Assembly: GCA_017428805.1 (NCBI GenBank)
Contig: JAFRQC010000194.1
Coordinates: forward strand, 1 to 12,951
DNA from: Prevotella sp.
GTDB taxonomy: Bacteria; Bacteroidota; Bacteroidia; Bacteroidales; Bacteroidaceae
Reading direction: 5' to 3'
Length of the DNA: 12,951 nucleotides
The position numbers and the translations under genes are program-made. The notes beneath the pieces were generated by a model. It made no database searches. It saw nothing but the letters and a program-made list of their open reading frames with translations, and had not been told where the DNA came from. Of the stretch, positions 1 to 6,797 are shown piece by piece (the first letter of the stretch is position 1; every line of letters begins with the position of its first letter).

Positions 1-116
1 CAACCAATGCCTCTGCAGAATCCCTCAATGCAAAAATCAAGGACTTTAGGGCTCAGCTAAGGGGAGTCATTGACAAGAAATTCTTCATTTTCAGATTGGT
101 CAAAATTTTCGGTTAA
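1..116 (+). CDS. Transposase C-terminus, ISAon1/ISL3-like (partial, 5' end outside window)
   Basis: An open frame enters from the left edge with its first whole codon at base 3 and stops with TAA at 114-116. The visible residues include AESLNAKIKDFRAQLRG followed by an aromatic-rich tail ending in KIFG. The E-S-x-N-x-K-I-K-x-F pattern close to a C-terminus is what I recall for the final catalytic helix (the Glu of the DDE triad) of Bacteroidetes ISAon1/ISL3-type transposases. The Glu visible here is codon 18-20. The rest of the protein is outside the window. The right end of this insertion sequence should lie within about 20-100 bases after the stop. I could not place its terminal inverted repeat, because the left end is not visible. 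Family assignment is from recalled motif resemblance and is moderately sure; that it is a transposase tail is more secure. Confidence 0.72.
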   Translation, partial: TNASAESLNAKIKDFRAQLRGVIDKKFFIFRLVKIFG

Positions 117-239
117 TCCCACGTGGTTATGCAGGTGACCCCAGATTTCTTCGTCTGGTACTGCGGTGGCCTGGTAGATGAGATCCTCAAAGATACGTGG
201 ACTCCTTGCGAAAAAGTCGTCGACTGACTTGTAGCTGAT

Positions 240-2051
240 TTATTTCGAGTCGTACCACTGTTTGAGCACGAAGAAGGCCTTCTTCTTCGTGCCTTTGTCG
301 CTGACAAGGCCCTTCCGGTTGTAGAAGTCCTGAATGCCGGGGAGCACGCGGCGCGGTGACCGGAAGTCCTTGAGGATCCACGGCGTGGTGCCTGAGAGTC
401 CGTCGATCTTCTCAATCATCGCGATGTTCTCGCGGTAGAGGTTCTCCTGGAACTCCTCCGTCCAGCGCTGGTTCTTCGCACCGTGGTAGCCGCTCTTCGC
501 ACCGCCACCGAACTCGCTGATAATGACGGGCTTGTTGTAAGGGATCTCCCATGTCATCTTCGGCGCATCGTTCACGTCGCGGTACCAGCCGATATACTGG
601 TTGAATGATACCACATCGACATACTTGTTCATATTGTCGTTCAGGCGGTTCACGTAGTTGGCGGCGCCCGTTACCTCCATCGCCATTGAGATCAGTCGGG
701 TGGAGTCTTGCGTGCGTGCATACTGTGCCAGGCGCCCGAGGAAGTCGTCGCGCTCGGCAGAGTGGGGCGTCTCGTTGGCGATGCTCCAAATGATGATGTT
801 AGCGCGGTTGTGGTCGCGGCTGATCATATCGGTCAGTTGCTGTTTGGCGTTGGCGAAGGTGGCGGGGTTCTTCCAGGCAATGGTCCAATAGACGGGAATC
901 TCAGACCACACAAGGATGCCCATACGCTCAGCCTCGCGTACCATATATTCATGGTGCGGATAGTGGGCCAGACGCACGAAGTTGCAACCCAGCTCTTTGG
1001 CCCATGTGAGCAGCTGGCGTGCGTCTTCGGTGGAGTTAGCCCGCCCGCCGCCGTTAGGCTTCTCGTCGTGGATGCTGATGCCCTTGAGGAAGATGGGCTG
1101 GCCGTTGAGCAGAATCTGCTTGTCGCGTGTTTCGATGGTGCGGAAGCCGATCTCGTCGGTGATGGTCGTCGCATTGTCAAGCGAGATGTTTACCCGGTAG
1201 AGTTTGGGATTCTCAGGGCTCCACAGCTGGGGTTTGAACTTTGCAAACATTTGCACCCTTCCGTCGGCATCAGTCGTGACGGCCTTCTTCAGCTTGAGCT
1301 CGGGGATGTCGATGGTTACGGTGTGGCCTGCCTCTGCCTTGCTCAGACGGGCGCAGAAAGCCAGACGGCGACCTTCCAGGCTCACCATCTGCACATGGTA
1401 GTCCTCGATGTAAACGGGCGTTACCTTCACCAGCTTCACATCGCGGGTGATGCCGCCGTAGTTCCACCAGTCGAAGATCAGCGTGGGCACATCCTCAGCG
1501 TGGCGCTTGTTGTCCACCTTCACGATGACCGTGTTCTCACCCTCCTTCAGCATCTCTGTGACATCGTAGTTGAACGGCGTGAAGCCGCCGACGTGATGCC
1601 CGGCCTCCTTGCCGTTCACCCATACACGGCAGTCGTAGTTCACCGCCCCGAAGTAGAGCAGCGCTTTGTTTCTGCCCTCAATGAAACCATCATCGGTTTT
1701 AACATTGAAACTCTTCTTGAACCACACGGTGCCCTCGTAGAAGAACAGTCGTTCGTCCTGTGTGTTCCAGTCGCCTGGAATCTGCATCGTGGGCGACTTG
1801 TCGAAGTCGTATTCGATGAGGTCTTCGGGCTTCTGGGGCTTCGCATTGCGGAAGAATCCCCAGGGCGTCGGATTCATGCGGTAGTCGTAGTAACCCTCTT
1901 CCTGCACGTCTACGATGTAGTTCCATGCCCCGTTGAGCGACAGGCTTTCATAGGCGTTCACGTTTTGGATCACAGGCAGCGTGTTGGCTGCGGCCATGGC
2001 GGGGAGCAGCACTCCCACAAAGGCGAATAATACTTTCCTGATTTGTCTCAT
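240..2051 (-). CDS. Secreted glycoside hydrolase family 2 enzyme, probable beta-glucuronidase
   Basis: This 603-residue protein should cleave terminal beta-linked sugars in the periplasm. Residues 1-25 form a signal peptide: basic MRQIRK, a hydrophobic core, then AMAAA before N. The GH2 order follows: an N-terminal sugar-binding jelly roll (VWFKKSF, VWVNGKEAGHH, WWNYGGITRDV), an Ig-like sandwich, and a TIM barrel from about residue 310. The acid/base is E427 in IIIWSIANETP; the nucleophile is E513 in VIISEFGGG. Near the C-terminus N578-R-K580-G fits the N-x-K motif that contacts the glucuronate carboxylate in beta-glucuronidases, and the preceding DFRSPRR region resembles the same part of that family. 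Length matches E. coli GusA (about 600). I chose ATG at 2051 over in-frame GTG at 2073-2075, since the latter would add eight residues before the signal peptide and sits in a repeat. It lies downstream of the epimerase gene, probably in one transcript. Galactosidase or galacturonidase activity cannot be excluded. Confidence 0.88.
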   Translation of the reverse strand: MRQIRKVLFAFVGVLLPAMAAANTLPVIQNVNAYESLSLNGAWNYIVDVQEEGYYDYRMNPTPWGFFRNAKPQKPEDLIEYDFDKSPTMQIPGDWNTQDERLFFYEGTVWFKKSFNVKTDDGFIEGRNKALLYFGAVNYDCRVWVNGKEAGHHVGGFTPFNYDVTEMLKEGENTVIVKVDNKRHAEDVPTLIFDWWNYGGITRDVKLVKVTPVYIEDYHVQMVSLEGRRLAFCARLSKAEAGHTVTIDIPELKLKKAVTTDADGRVQMFAKFKPQLWSPENPKLYRVNISLDNATTITDEIGFRTIETRDKQILLNGQPIFLKGISIHDEKPNGGGRANSTEDARQLLTWAKELGCNFVRLAHYPHHEYMVREAERMGILVWSEIPVYWTIAWKNPATFANAKQQLTDMISRDHNRANIIIWSIANETPHSAERDDFLGRLAQYARTQDSTRLISMAMEVTGAANYVNRLNDNMNKYVDVVSFNQYIGWYRDVNDAPKMTWEIPYNKPVIISEFGGGAKSGYHGAKNQRWTEEFQENLYRENIAMIEKIDGLSGTTPWILKDFRSPRRVLPGIQDFYNRKGLVSDKGTKKKAFFVLKQWYDSK

Positions 2052-2072
2052 GATGCTAATGAATATTTTAGC

Positions 2073-2090
2073 CACAGATTACACAGATTA
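2073..2090. repeat. Two tandem copies of nonamer CACAGATTA in a gap
   Basis: The 48-base gap between the epimerase stop and the GH2 start contains CACAGATTA twice in perfect tandem, followed by a degenerate third unit. The composition is A/T-rich against GC-rich coding flanks. It resembles the CACGAATTA-type units at 4240-4310. The first CAC, read on the minus strand, is an in-frame GTG for the GH2 gene. I recall similar CACAGATTA strings as common intergenic repeats in Bacteroidales genomes; function unknown. Confidence 0.7.
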
Positions 2091-2099
2091 TCAGAGATG

Positions 2100-3125
2100 C
2101 TATGGTTTGAATTTCTTCTTTGCTTCTTCTTGTGCTTCGATCACCTTGTCGCACCAGCTGTCGAACTCGGGATCTTCCTCCTGCAACTCCGGATGCTTCT
2201 GGATATAGTCCAGCGTTCGGCGCACACCCTCCTCAAACCTGACCGTCGCCTGGAATCCGGGCACGGCGCGCTTCAGCTTTGCGCAGTCGAAGACCACGCT
2301 CACCGCCTTGTCGCCCAGCAGCGAGCCCTCCAGGTCGTAATCCTTCGGGCAGACATCGGCCAAGAACGAAGACGATACATAATACGGCTTGAGTTCCACA
2401 TGGAGTATATCGGCGATGGCCTGATAGATCTGCGTCCATGTGAGCGTCTCGTCATTCATAATTTGGAATGCCTCGCCGATGGCGTGCGGATTGCCCAGCA
2501 GACCGATGAACCCACGGGCGAAATCTTCATTCCAGGTCATCGTCCACAATGAACTGCCGTCGCCCTGAATCAATACGGGCTTTCCTTCCATCATGCGTTT
2601 CACCACCTGCCAGCTGCCTTTCATGCCGTGTATGCCCAGAGGCACGCTGCGCTCACAGTACGTGTGGCTCGGACGGATGATCGTCACCGGAAAGCCTTCG
2701 TCGCGGTAGTGCTTCATCAGCAGCTCTTCGCAGGCGATCTTGTTGCGTGAGTACTCCCAGTGGGGGTTGGCCAGCGTCGTTCCTTCGTTGATGATGTAGC
2801 CGCGGGCCGGCTTGTTGTAGGCTGAGGCCGAACTGATGTAGACATACTGGCGCGTACGGCCACTGAACAGCCGGATATCGCGGGCTACCTGCTCAGGCAG
2901 GAACCCGATAAACTCGCAGACGACATCAAACTGCATGTCGCCCAGTTTCTTTGCCACCTTCTGCTCGTCTTCAACGTCAGCCACAATCTGATTCACTCCT
3001 GCAGGCATCTCTGCCTGACGGTTACCACGGTTCAACAACCACAGTTCGTGCTCGCTCTCAGCAAGCTGTCTGGTAATGGCACTACTGATGGTGCCTGTAC
3101 CGCCAATCATTAAAATTCTCATCAT
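2100..3125 (-). CDS. NAD(P)-dependent epimerase/dehydratase (extended SDR family)
   Basis: A 341-residue cytoplasmic protein with no signal peptide. The N-terminal Rossmann motif is GGTGTISSAI (residues 8-17), an atypical-SDR variant in which the usual third Gly region is Ser-rich. The catalytic set is present: Ser in YISSASAY (about 98-101) and Y125-S-R-N-K129, the YxxxK pair. IIRPSHTY after that is the usual extended-SDR segment following the active site. The C-terminal third should form the substrate domain, and the tail is strongly charged (EAQEEAKKKFKP). Family members epimerise, dehydrate or reduce nucleotide sugars and other sugar derivatives; the substrate cannot be read from sequence. 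The gene starts ATGATG, so the start is 3125 or 3122, about 25 bases below a good Bacteroidetes -7 element. It is first in the leftward unit with the GH2 gene and divergent from a second sugar-type oxidoreductase, which supports a carbohydrate role (inference). Confidence 0.85.
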   Translation of the reverse strand: MMRILMIGGTGTISSAITRQLAESEHELWLLNRGNRQAEMPAGVNQIVADVEDEQKVAKKLGDMQFDVVCEFIGFLPEQVARDIRLFSGRTRQYVYISSASAYNKPARGYIINEGTTLANPHWEYSRNKIACEELLMKHYRDEGFPVTIIRPSHTYCERSVPLGIHGMKGSWQVVKRMMEGKPVLIQGDGSSLWTMTWNEDFARGFIGLLGNPHAIGEAFQIMNDETLTWTQIYQAIADILHVELKPYYVSSSFLADVCPKDYDLEGSLLGDKAVSVVFDCAKLKRAVPGFQATVRFEEGVRRTLDYIQKHPELQEEDPEFDSWCDKVIEAQEEAKKKFKP

Positions 3126-3156
3126 AGTTTTTGTTGGTTATTTGCTTTTGTTGCTG

Positions 3157-3164
3157 CAAAGATA
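3157..3164 (-). promoter_or_regulatory. Bacteroidetes-type -7 element for the epimerase-GH2 unit
   Basis: On the minus strand this reads TATCTTTG, an exact match to the Bacteroidetes -7 consensus TAnnTTTG recognised by the primary sigma factor. Transcription would begin roughly 6-8 bases further on, giving a leader of about 25 bases before ATG at 3125. A perfect TTTG at the -33 position is absent; the closest is a T-run (complement of 3180-3183). The position just upstream of the gene makes it convincing. Confidence 0.68.
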
Positions 3165-3207
3165 GTCATTTTTTTTGTAAAACGTATGATTATTAAAATA
3201 TTTTATG

Positions 3208-3215
3208 TATATTTG
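3208..3215 (+). promoter_or_regulatory. Bacteroidetes-type -7 element for the rightward operon
   Basis: TATATTTG matches TAnnTTTG exactly and is followed 27 bases later by the ATG at 3243. The surrounding stretch (about 3165-3215) is very A/T-rich. A TTTG exists at 3174-3177, but its 30-base spacing is longer than the usual 19-21, so the -33 element is not clear. With the opposing element at 3157-3164 this makes a compact divergent promoter region that could be controlled jointly. Confidence 0.6.
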
Positions 3216-3242
3216 CACCCAAGATAACTAGACCTTTATATA

Positions 3243-4235
3243 ATGCGACAGAACGAAAACTTAAGAGTAGGCATTATCGGGACGGGTTGGATAGCAGAAA
3301 AAGCGGCTATCACGCTCGCCGGTCTCACCATGTGTGAAGCCTACGCCGTCGGCTCCAGGTCACAGGAGAAAGCGGATGAATTTGCCCGTAAATGGGATGT
3401 GAAGAAGGCATACGGCTCGTATGCTGAGTTGATGGCCGATCCCGACGTGGATCTCGTGTATGTGGGCACGCCCCACTCACATCATTACGATGTGACGCGC
3501 GAGGCTTTGTTGGCCGGTAAGCCCTGCCTGGTTGAGAAGGCGTTCATGGCAAACCGTCGCGAGGCCAAGGAGATCATCGATCTGGCCCACGAACAGAAGG
3601 TGTTCTTGGCTGAGGCCATCTGGACGCGCTATCAACCCGTAGTGAATATGGTACGCGAACTAATTGATAGTGGCCGAATCGGCACACCCCGTCTGCTCAC
3701 GGCGACCCTGGGCTACTCGATGGGCGACAAGCCGCGCATTATGCGGGCAGACCTCTGCGGCGGTGCGCTGCTCGACCTCGGCGTTTATGCCCTGAACTTC
3801 GTGAGGATGTTCTTCCCCGCCGATATCGTTAGCATCGACAGCCAATGTGTGAAGTCGATGACGGGCATGGATCTGACGAACGCCATCACGCTCGTTCTGG
3901 CCGACGGCATGCTGTGTAACCTCCAGTCGAGTGCTGCCTGCGTGGGTGACAACATCGGCGTCATCGCTGGCACCGAAGGCAACCTCATCATCGACAACAT
4001 CAACAATCCGCAGACCATCACCGTGAATGGCCCTGACCGTACGTATATCGAGACCATCCGAGTTCCGAAGCAGATCACTGGCTATGAGTATCAGTTCGTT
4101 GCCTGCCGTCAGGCGCTCATCGACGGACTCCTGGAGCCTCTCGAAATGCCTCACAAAGAGACACTATACATCATGGAACTGATGGACGGCCTGCGTCAGA
4201 AATGGGGCGTCCGCTACCCGATGGACGAAGAATAA
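3243..4235 (+). CDS. Gfo/Idh/MocA-family oxidoreductase, dihydrodiol/D-xylose dehydrogenase type
   Basis: A 330-residue cytoplasmic NAD(P)-dependent dehydrogenase. The N-terminal Rossmann fold shows GIIGTGWIA (about 10-18). The segment VGTPHSHHYD leads to E98-K99, the EKP-type motif whose Lys is catalytic. AEAIWTRYQP (about 122-131) is characteristic of the subgroup with mammalian dimeric dihydrodiol dehydrogenase and bacterial NADP-dependent D-xylose 1-dehydrogenases. GGALLDLGVY supplies D178 and Y182. Lys/Asp/Tyr at 99/178/182 mirror the catalytic spacing I recall for dihydrodiol dehydrogenase (97/176/180). The C-terminal half is the alpha/beta substrate domain that also mediates dimerisation. 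Expected chemistry is oxidation of a sugar hydroxyl or the reverse; the sugar cannot be assigned. First gene of the rightward run, behind TATATTTG at 3208. A 107-base gap with a large inverted repeat separates it from the next gene, so readthrough is likely but not certain. Confidence 0.87.
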   Translation: MRQNENLRVGIIGTGWIAEKAAITLAGLTMCEAYAVGSRSQEKADEFARKWDVKKAYGSYAELMADPDVDLVYVGTPHSHHYDVTREALLAGKPCLVEKAFMANRREAKEIIDLAHEQKVFLAEAIWTRYQPVVNMVRELIDSGRIGTPRLLTATLGYSMGDKPRIMRADLCGGALLDLGVYALNFVRMFFPADIVSIDSQCVKSMTGMDLTNAITLVLADGMLCNLQSSAACVGDNIGVIAGTEGNLIIDNINNPQTITVNGPDRTYIETIRVPKQITGYEYQFVACRQALIDGLLEPLEMPHKETLYIMELMDGLRQKWGVRYPMDEE

Positions 4236-4239
4236 ACGA

Positions 4240-4310
4240 CCACTAATTTCACGAATTAAACTAATTTGGGCTGTGCAAAGAATAATTAGTGAAATTCGTG
4301 TAATTCGTGG
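4240..4310. repeat. 71-bp imperfect inverted repeat made of CACGAATTA-like nonamers
   Basis: Left arm 4240-4266 and right arm 4284-4310 are reverse complements over 27 bases with 4 mismatches, around a 17-base loop. Read on the minus strand the right arm consists of nonamer-like units CACGAATTA, CACGAATTT, CACTAATT. It fills most of the gap between the oxidoreductase and the alcohol dehydrogenase genes. It is not a classical terminator: an A-run, not a T-run, follows on the plus strand, and no T-run follows on the minus strand. A transcript could fold into a long, mostly A-U hairpin that affects mRNA stability (inference). Confidence 0.82.
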
Positions 4311-4342
4311 TAAAAAAGATAATAATCATTGTAATATAGAGT

Positions 4343-5527
4343 ATGAAGGATTTTAATTACTATGCACCGACGGAAGTGGTGTTTGGAGAACAGAGTGAAG
4401 AGCAGGTGGCTGCTTTAGTGAAGAAATACGGCGGCACGAAGGTGCTGGTGCATTACGGTGGACAGAGTGCTGTGCGCTCAGGACTGCTCGACAAGATCTG
4501 CGGCCTGCTGAAAGCGGGTGGGGTAGACTATGTCACGTTGGGGGGCGTCGTGCCCAATCCCCGTCTGTCGCTGGTCCAGAAGGGAATCGAACTCTGCCGT
4601 AAGGAGGGCGTCGACTTCATCCTCGCTGTAGGAGGCGGCTCGGTCATCGACTCAGCTAAATGCATTGCCTATGGTGTTCCGTTTGAAGGTAATGTGTGGG
4701 ATTTCTATCTCGGCAAAGCCGAACCGAAGGAAATGCTGCCCGTGGCCTCTGTGCTGACCATCCCCGCTGCTGGTAGTGAGATGAGTGAGGCGAGTGTGAT
4801 CACCAATGAGGACGGCGACGTGAAGCTCGGCTACTCGAACAATATGTCACGTCCGAAGTTCGCCATTATGAATCCCCGTCGCACCATGACGCTGCCCCCA
4901 TATCAGACAGCCGCCGGTGTGACCGATATGATGATGCATACGATGGAGCGTTACTTCACCAAGGACGACGACATGGACTTCACCACCGACCTCGCCGAGG
5001 CTGCGCTGCGGAGCATTAAGAATGCCGTCTTCGCCGTGCTGAAGAATCCCGAGGACTATCGTTACCGTGCGCAGATTATGTGGGGCGGCAGTATCATGCA
5101 CAACGGTCTGACGGGCTGTGGTGTCGCCGACGACTGGGCCACGCACCAGCTGGAGCACGAACTGAGTGGTATGTTCGATGTCACCCACGGTGCCGGACTG
5201 GCTGCTATCTGGCCGTCGTGGGCCCGTTATGTGATGCACGAGAACCTGAGCCGTTTTGTGCGCTTTGCGGTGAACGTGATGGATGTGCCCAACGACTTCA
5301 CCGATCCTGAGGGTACGGCTCTGAAAGGCATCGAGGCGATGGAATGTTTCTATCATGCCATCGGCATGCCCGTCAACATCAAAGAACTCATCGGCCGCGA
5401 CATCACCGACGCAGAGATCTCCGAGATGACACGTAAGTGCAGCCGCGACTACACCTCTACCTGCGGTGCCCTGAAAGTGCTGAAAGCTGAAGATATGCAA
5501 GCAATCTACCAAATGGCCCGGGGTTGA
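4343..5527 (+). CDS. Iron-type (group III) alcohol/aldehyde dehydrogenase, YqhD/BdhA-like
   Basis: A 394-residue cytoplasmic enzyme expected to interconvert alcohols and aldehydes with a nicotinamide cofactor and one bound divalent metal. The cofactor loop is GGGSVIDSAK starting at G97, and the conserved TIPAAGSEMSEASVI follows. Metal ligands are all present: D195 and H199 (TDMMMHTMERY), H268 (DWATHQLEHEL) and H282 (DVTHGAGLA). Each lies exactly one position beyond the residues I recall for E. coli YqhD (194, 198, 267, 281), and the PTxxxFG opening and NPR-type linker also agree, so this is the YqhD/butanol dehydrogenase branch, usually NADPH-preferring and used for detoxifying or reducing short and sugar-derived aldehydes. 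The role here, perhaps handling aldehydes from sugar breakdown or redox balance, is inferred. The ATG at 4343 gives the family N-terminus. The next gene begins 34 bases after the stop. Confidence 0.92.
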   Translation: MKDFNYYAPTEVVFGEQSEEQVAALVKKYGGTKVLVHYGGQSAVRSGLLDKICGLLKAGGVDYVTLGGVVPNPRLSLVQKGIELCRKEGVDFILAVGGGSVIDSAKCIAYGVPFEGNVWDFYLGKAEPKEMLPVASVLTIPAAGSEMSEASVITNEDGDVKLGYSNNMSRPKFAIMNPRRTMTLPPYQTAAGVTDMMMHTMERYFTKDDDMDFTTDLAEAALRSIKNAVFAVLKNPEDYRYRAQIMWGGSIMHNGLTGCGVADDWATHQLEHELSGMFDVTHGAGLAAIWPSWARYVMHENLSRFVRFAVNVMDVPNDFTDPEGTALKGIEAMECFYHAIGMPVNIKELIGRDITDAEISEMTRKCSRDYTSTCGALKVLKAEDMQAIYQMARG

Positions 5528-5532
5528 TGATG

Positions 5533-5567
5533 ATTGGACATTGAAGATTGAACATTGAAGATTGAAA
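5533..5567. repeat. Five tandem ATTGAAS heptamers at the start of the sensor gene
   Basis: Five consecutive 7-base units read ATTGGAC, ATTGAAG, ATTGAAC, ATTGAAG, ATTGAAA. They fill the short gap after the alcohol dehydrogenase stop and run into the next gene: the only plausible upstream start codon of that gene, TTG at 5562, lies within the last unit. The seven-base period and the GAA-G/C ending match the GAGGAAS units in the transporter gene at 11941-12042, differing mainly in the first three bases. Confidence 0.88.
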
Positions 5568-6797
5568 TATAATATCCGCAATTCCTTTTCTGCCCGGCTC
5601 AGCTTATGGGTGACAGGGTTTGTTACAGTCATTTTCGTGGCTGCACTGGCCTTGTTGTTCCGTTACTCGCTGGCTGTCGTCACCGACGAAGCGGTGGAGA
5701 GGAACATGCAGATATTGGAGGGCGCCGCCCTGGAGGTGGATCACGTGCTCCATCAGACGGAAATTACTGCACGGGCTGCTAGTTGGATGGTCCGGCAATA
5801 CCTCGATACGCCCGATAGTATTCCCGCGCTTTGCCAACAGGTGCAGCACGCCAACCCTTGGATAGAGCGCTGTTATGTGGTGAATGATGAAGCGGGGAAG
5901 GCAGAAAGAGAACTGAGGAATGAGAAAGGTCCGGACAACTGGTATTGCCAGGCTCTCGATATCCCTGCCGACAGCGTGCCGATACAACCGCTGACCTTGT
6001 CATACCGTCTGCCGGTGCTCGACAGCCGCGAACGCCCTGTGGCAACACTTGTTGTCGGTGTGCGCATCGACTGGCCCAAATACGCGTCGGCCATCACCGA
6101 CCGTATGCCTTCCGCACGTTGCTATCTGCAAGGAGAGGGCGGCTGTTGTAAGATGGATGCCAGCGGCTACATGCTGAAAGAACCCGACGGCGAAGACCTC
6201 TATGTGTTCTACCGGCCTTTCAGCAACCAGCGTTGGGGACTTGCCTTCAGCTGTCCGGAGAATAAGATCCTGGGCGCCTATTACCGTCTGCAGACCATCG
6301 CCCTCATCGCCATGGCCATAGTGCTCCTGCTGTTGCTGTTCATCTGCCGCAAGGTGATTGATCGCAACCTGAAATCGCTCGACCGCCTGTCTGACACCGT
6401 CAGGCATCTCTCTGAGAACCGCTTCGATAAGCCCATACCCTATCATGGACGGCACGATGAGATAGGAGAGCTGCAACGCTCGTTCTCGCTGATGCAGAAG
6501 GCTTTGGCGGAACATATCCGTGAGATGCATCAGAAGAACGAGACGCTCACCCAGCGCAATGCCAAGCTGCAGGAGGCTTACGAACGGGGGCAGGAAGATG
6601 AGCGCGCAAAGGCCCTCATACTCGGCAACGTCACAGGCCAGTTCTTGCCGCCCGTTCAGGCCATCAGCGCTGCCACCAGTCAGCTCAGCATGCACTATCA
6701 GGACTTCGCTAAACAGGAGATGACCAGTCTGAAGACGGAGATTACCGCCCAAAGCGAAACCATCACCACATTGTCTGACCAGATGTTGAAGATATGA
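5562..6797 (+). CDS. Membrane sensor with HAMP and degenerate DHp, no kinase domain
   Basis: A 411-residue receptor-like membrane protein, paralogous to the histidine kinase that follows. TM1 is about residues 14-36, a periplasmic Cache-like domain spans about 37-243, TM2 is about 246-266, HAMP about 267-320 (ending in DEIGELQ), then a coiled coil to about 350. The last 55 residues align with the dimerisation/phosphoacceptor helices of the neighbour: ILGNVTGQFLPPVQAI sits on LQDMMHQIRTPLNII, placing G359 where the kinase has H427. No ATPase domain follows; the protein stops at the end of the DHp-like region. It should therefore be unable to autophosphorylate. The sensor domain is about 60 residues shorter than the neighbour's. 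Start: an in-frame TGA at 5556-5558 leaves TTG 5562 as the first option, and it gives a basic N-terminus before TM1; the first in-frame ATG is past TM1. Its stop overlaps the next start (ATGA), so it is probably co-translated and may heterodimerise with the kinase (inference). Confidence 0.8.
   Translation: MKYNIRNSFSARLSLWVTGFVTVIFVAALALLFRYSLAVVTDEAVERNMQILEGAALEVDHVLHQTEITARAASWMVRQYLDTPDSIPALCQQVQHANPWIERCYVVNDEAGKAERELRNEKGPDNWYCQALDIPADSVPIQPLTLSYRLPVLDSRERPVATLVVGVRIDWPKYASAITDRMPSARCYLQGEGGCCKMDASGYMLKEPDGEDLYVFYRPFSNQRWGLAFSCPENKILGAYYRLQTIALIAMAIVLLLLLFICRKVIDRNLKSLDRLSDTVRHLSENRFDKPIPYHGRHDEIGELQRSFSLMQKALAEHIREMHQKNETLTQRNAKLQEAYERGQEDERAKALILGNVTGQFLPPVQAISAATSQLSMHYQDFAKQEMTSLKTEITAQSETITTLSDQMLKI

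Noticed and set aside
138..160. Hairpin CCAGA...TCTGG after the left transposase as an insertion-sequence end or terminator
   Set aside because: Five paired bases with an eight-base loop and no T-run is too weak, and the other end of the element is not visible for comparison.
708..2030. Long plus-strand open frame (440 codons) antisense to the GH2 gene
   Set aside because: It mirrors the GH2 codon structure and has no recognisable domain, while the minus-strand frame has a signal peptide, both catalytic Glu residues and a full GH2 domain order.
4255..4275. A -7 promoter element in the 4236-4342 gap (TAATTTGG)
   Set aside because: It has one base fewer than TAnnTTTG, lies inside the inverted repeat and has no -33 partner.
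4240..4320. Rho-independent terminator between the oxidoreductase and alcohol dehydrogenase genes
   Set aside because: The stem is mostly A-T and an A-run, not a T-run, follows on the plus strand.
5533..5567. CRISPR-like array
   Set aside because: The units are 7 bases with no spacers, so this is a simple tandem repeat; no cas-like gene is present.
4847..5632. 261-codon minus-strand open frame across the alcohol dehydrogenase end
   Set aside because: Overlaps the metal-binding region of a clear gene on the other strand and has no family resemblance.
5889..5930. Possible degenerate GAGGAAS heptamers in the first sensor gene (TGAGGAATGAGAAAGG)
   Set aside because: Only one or two units resemble the repeat and the seven-base phase breaks, so chance purine-rich codons for K/E/R are a sufficient explanation.
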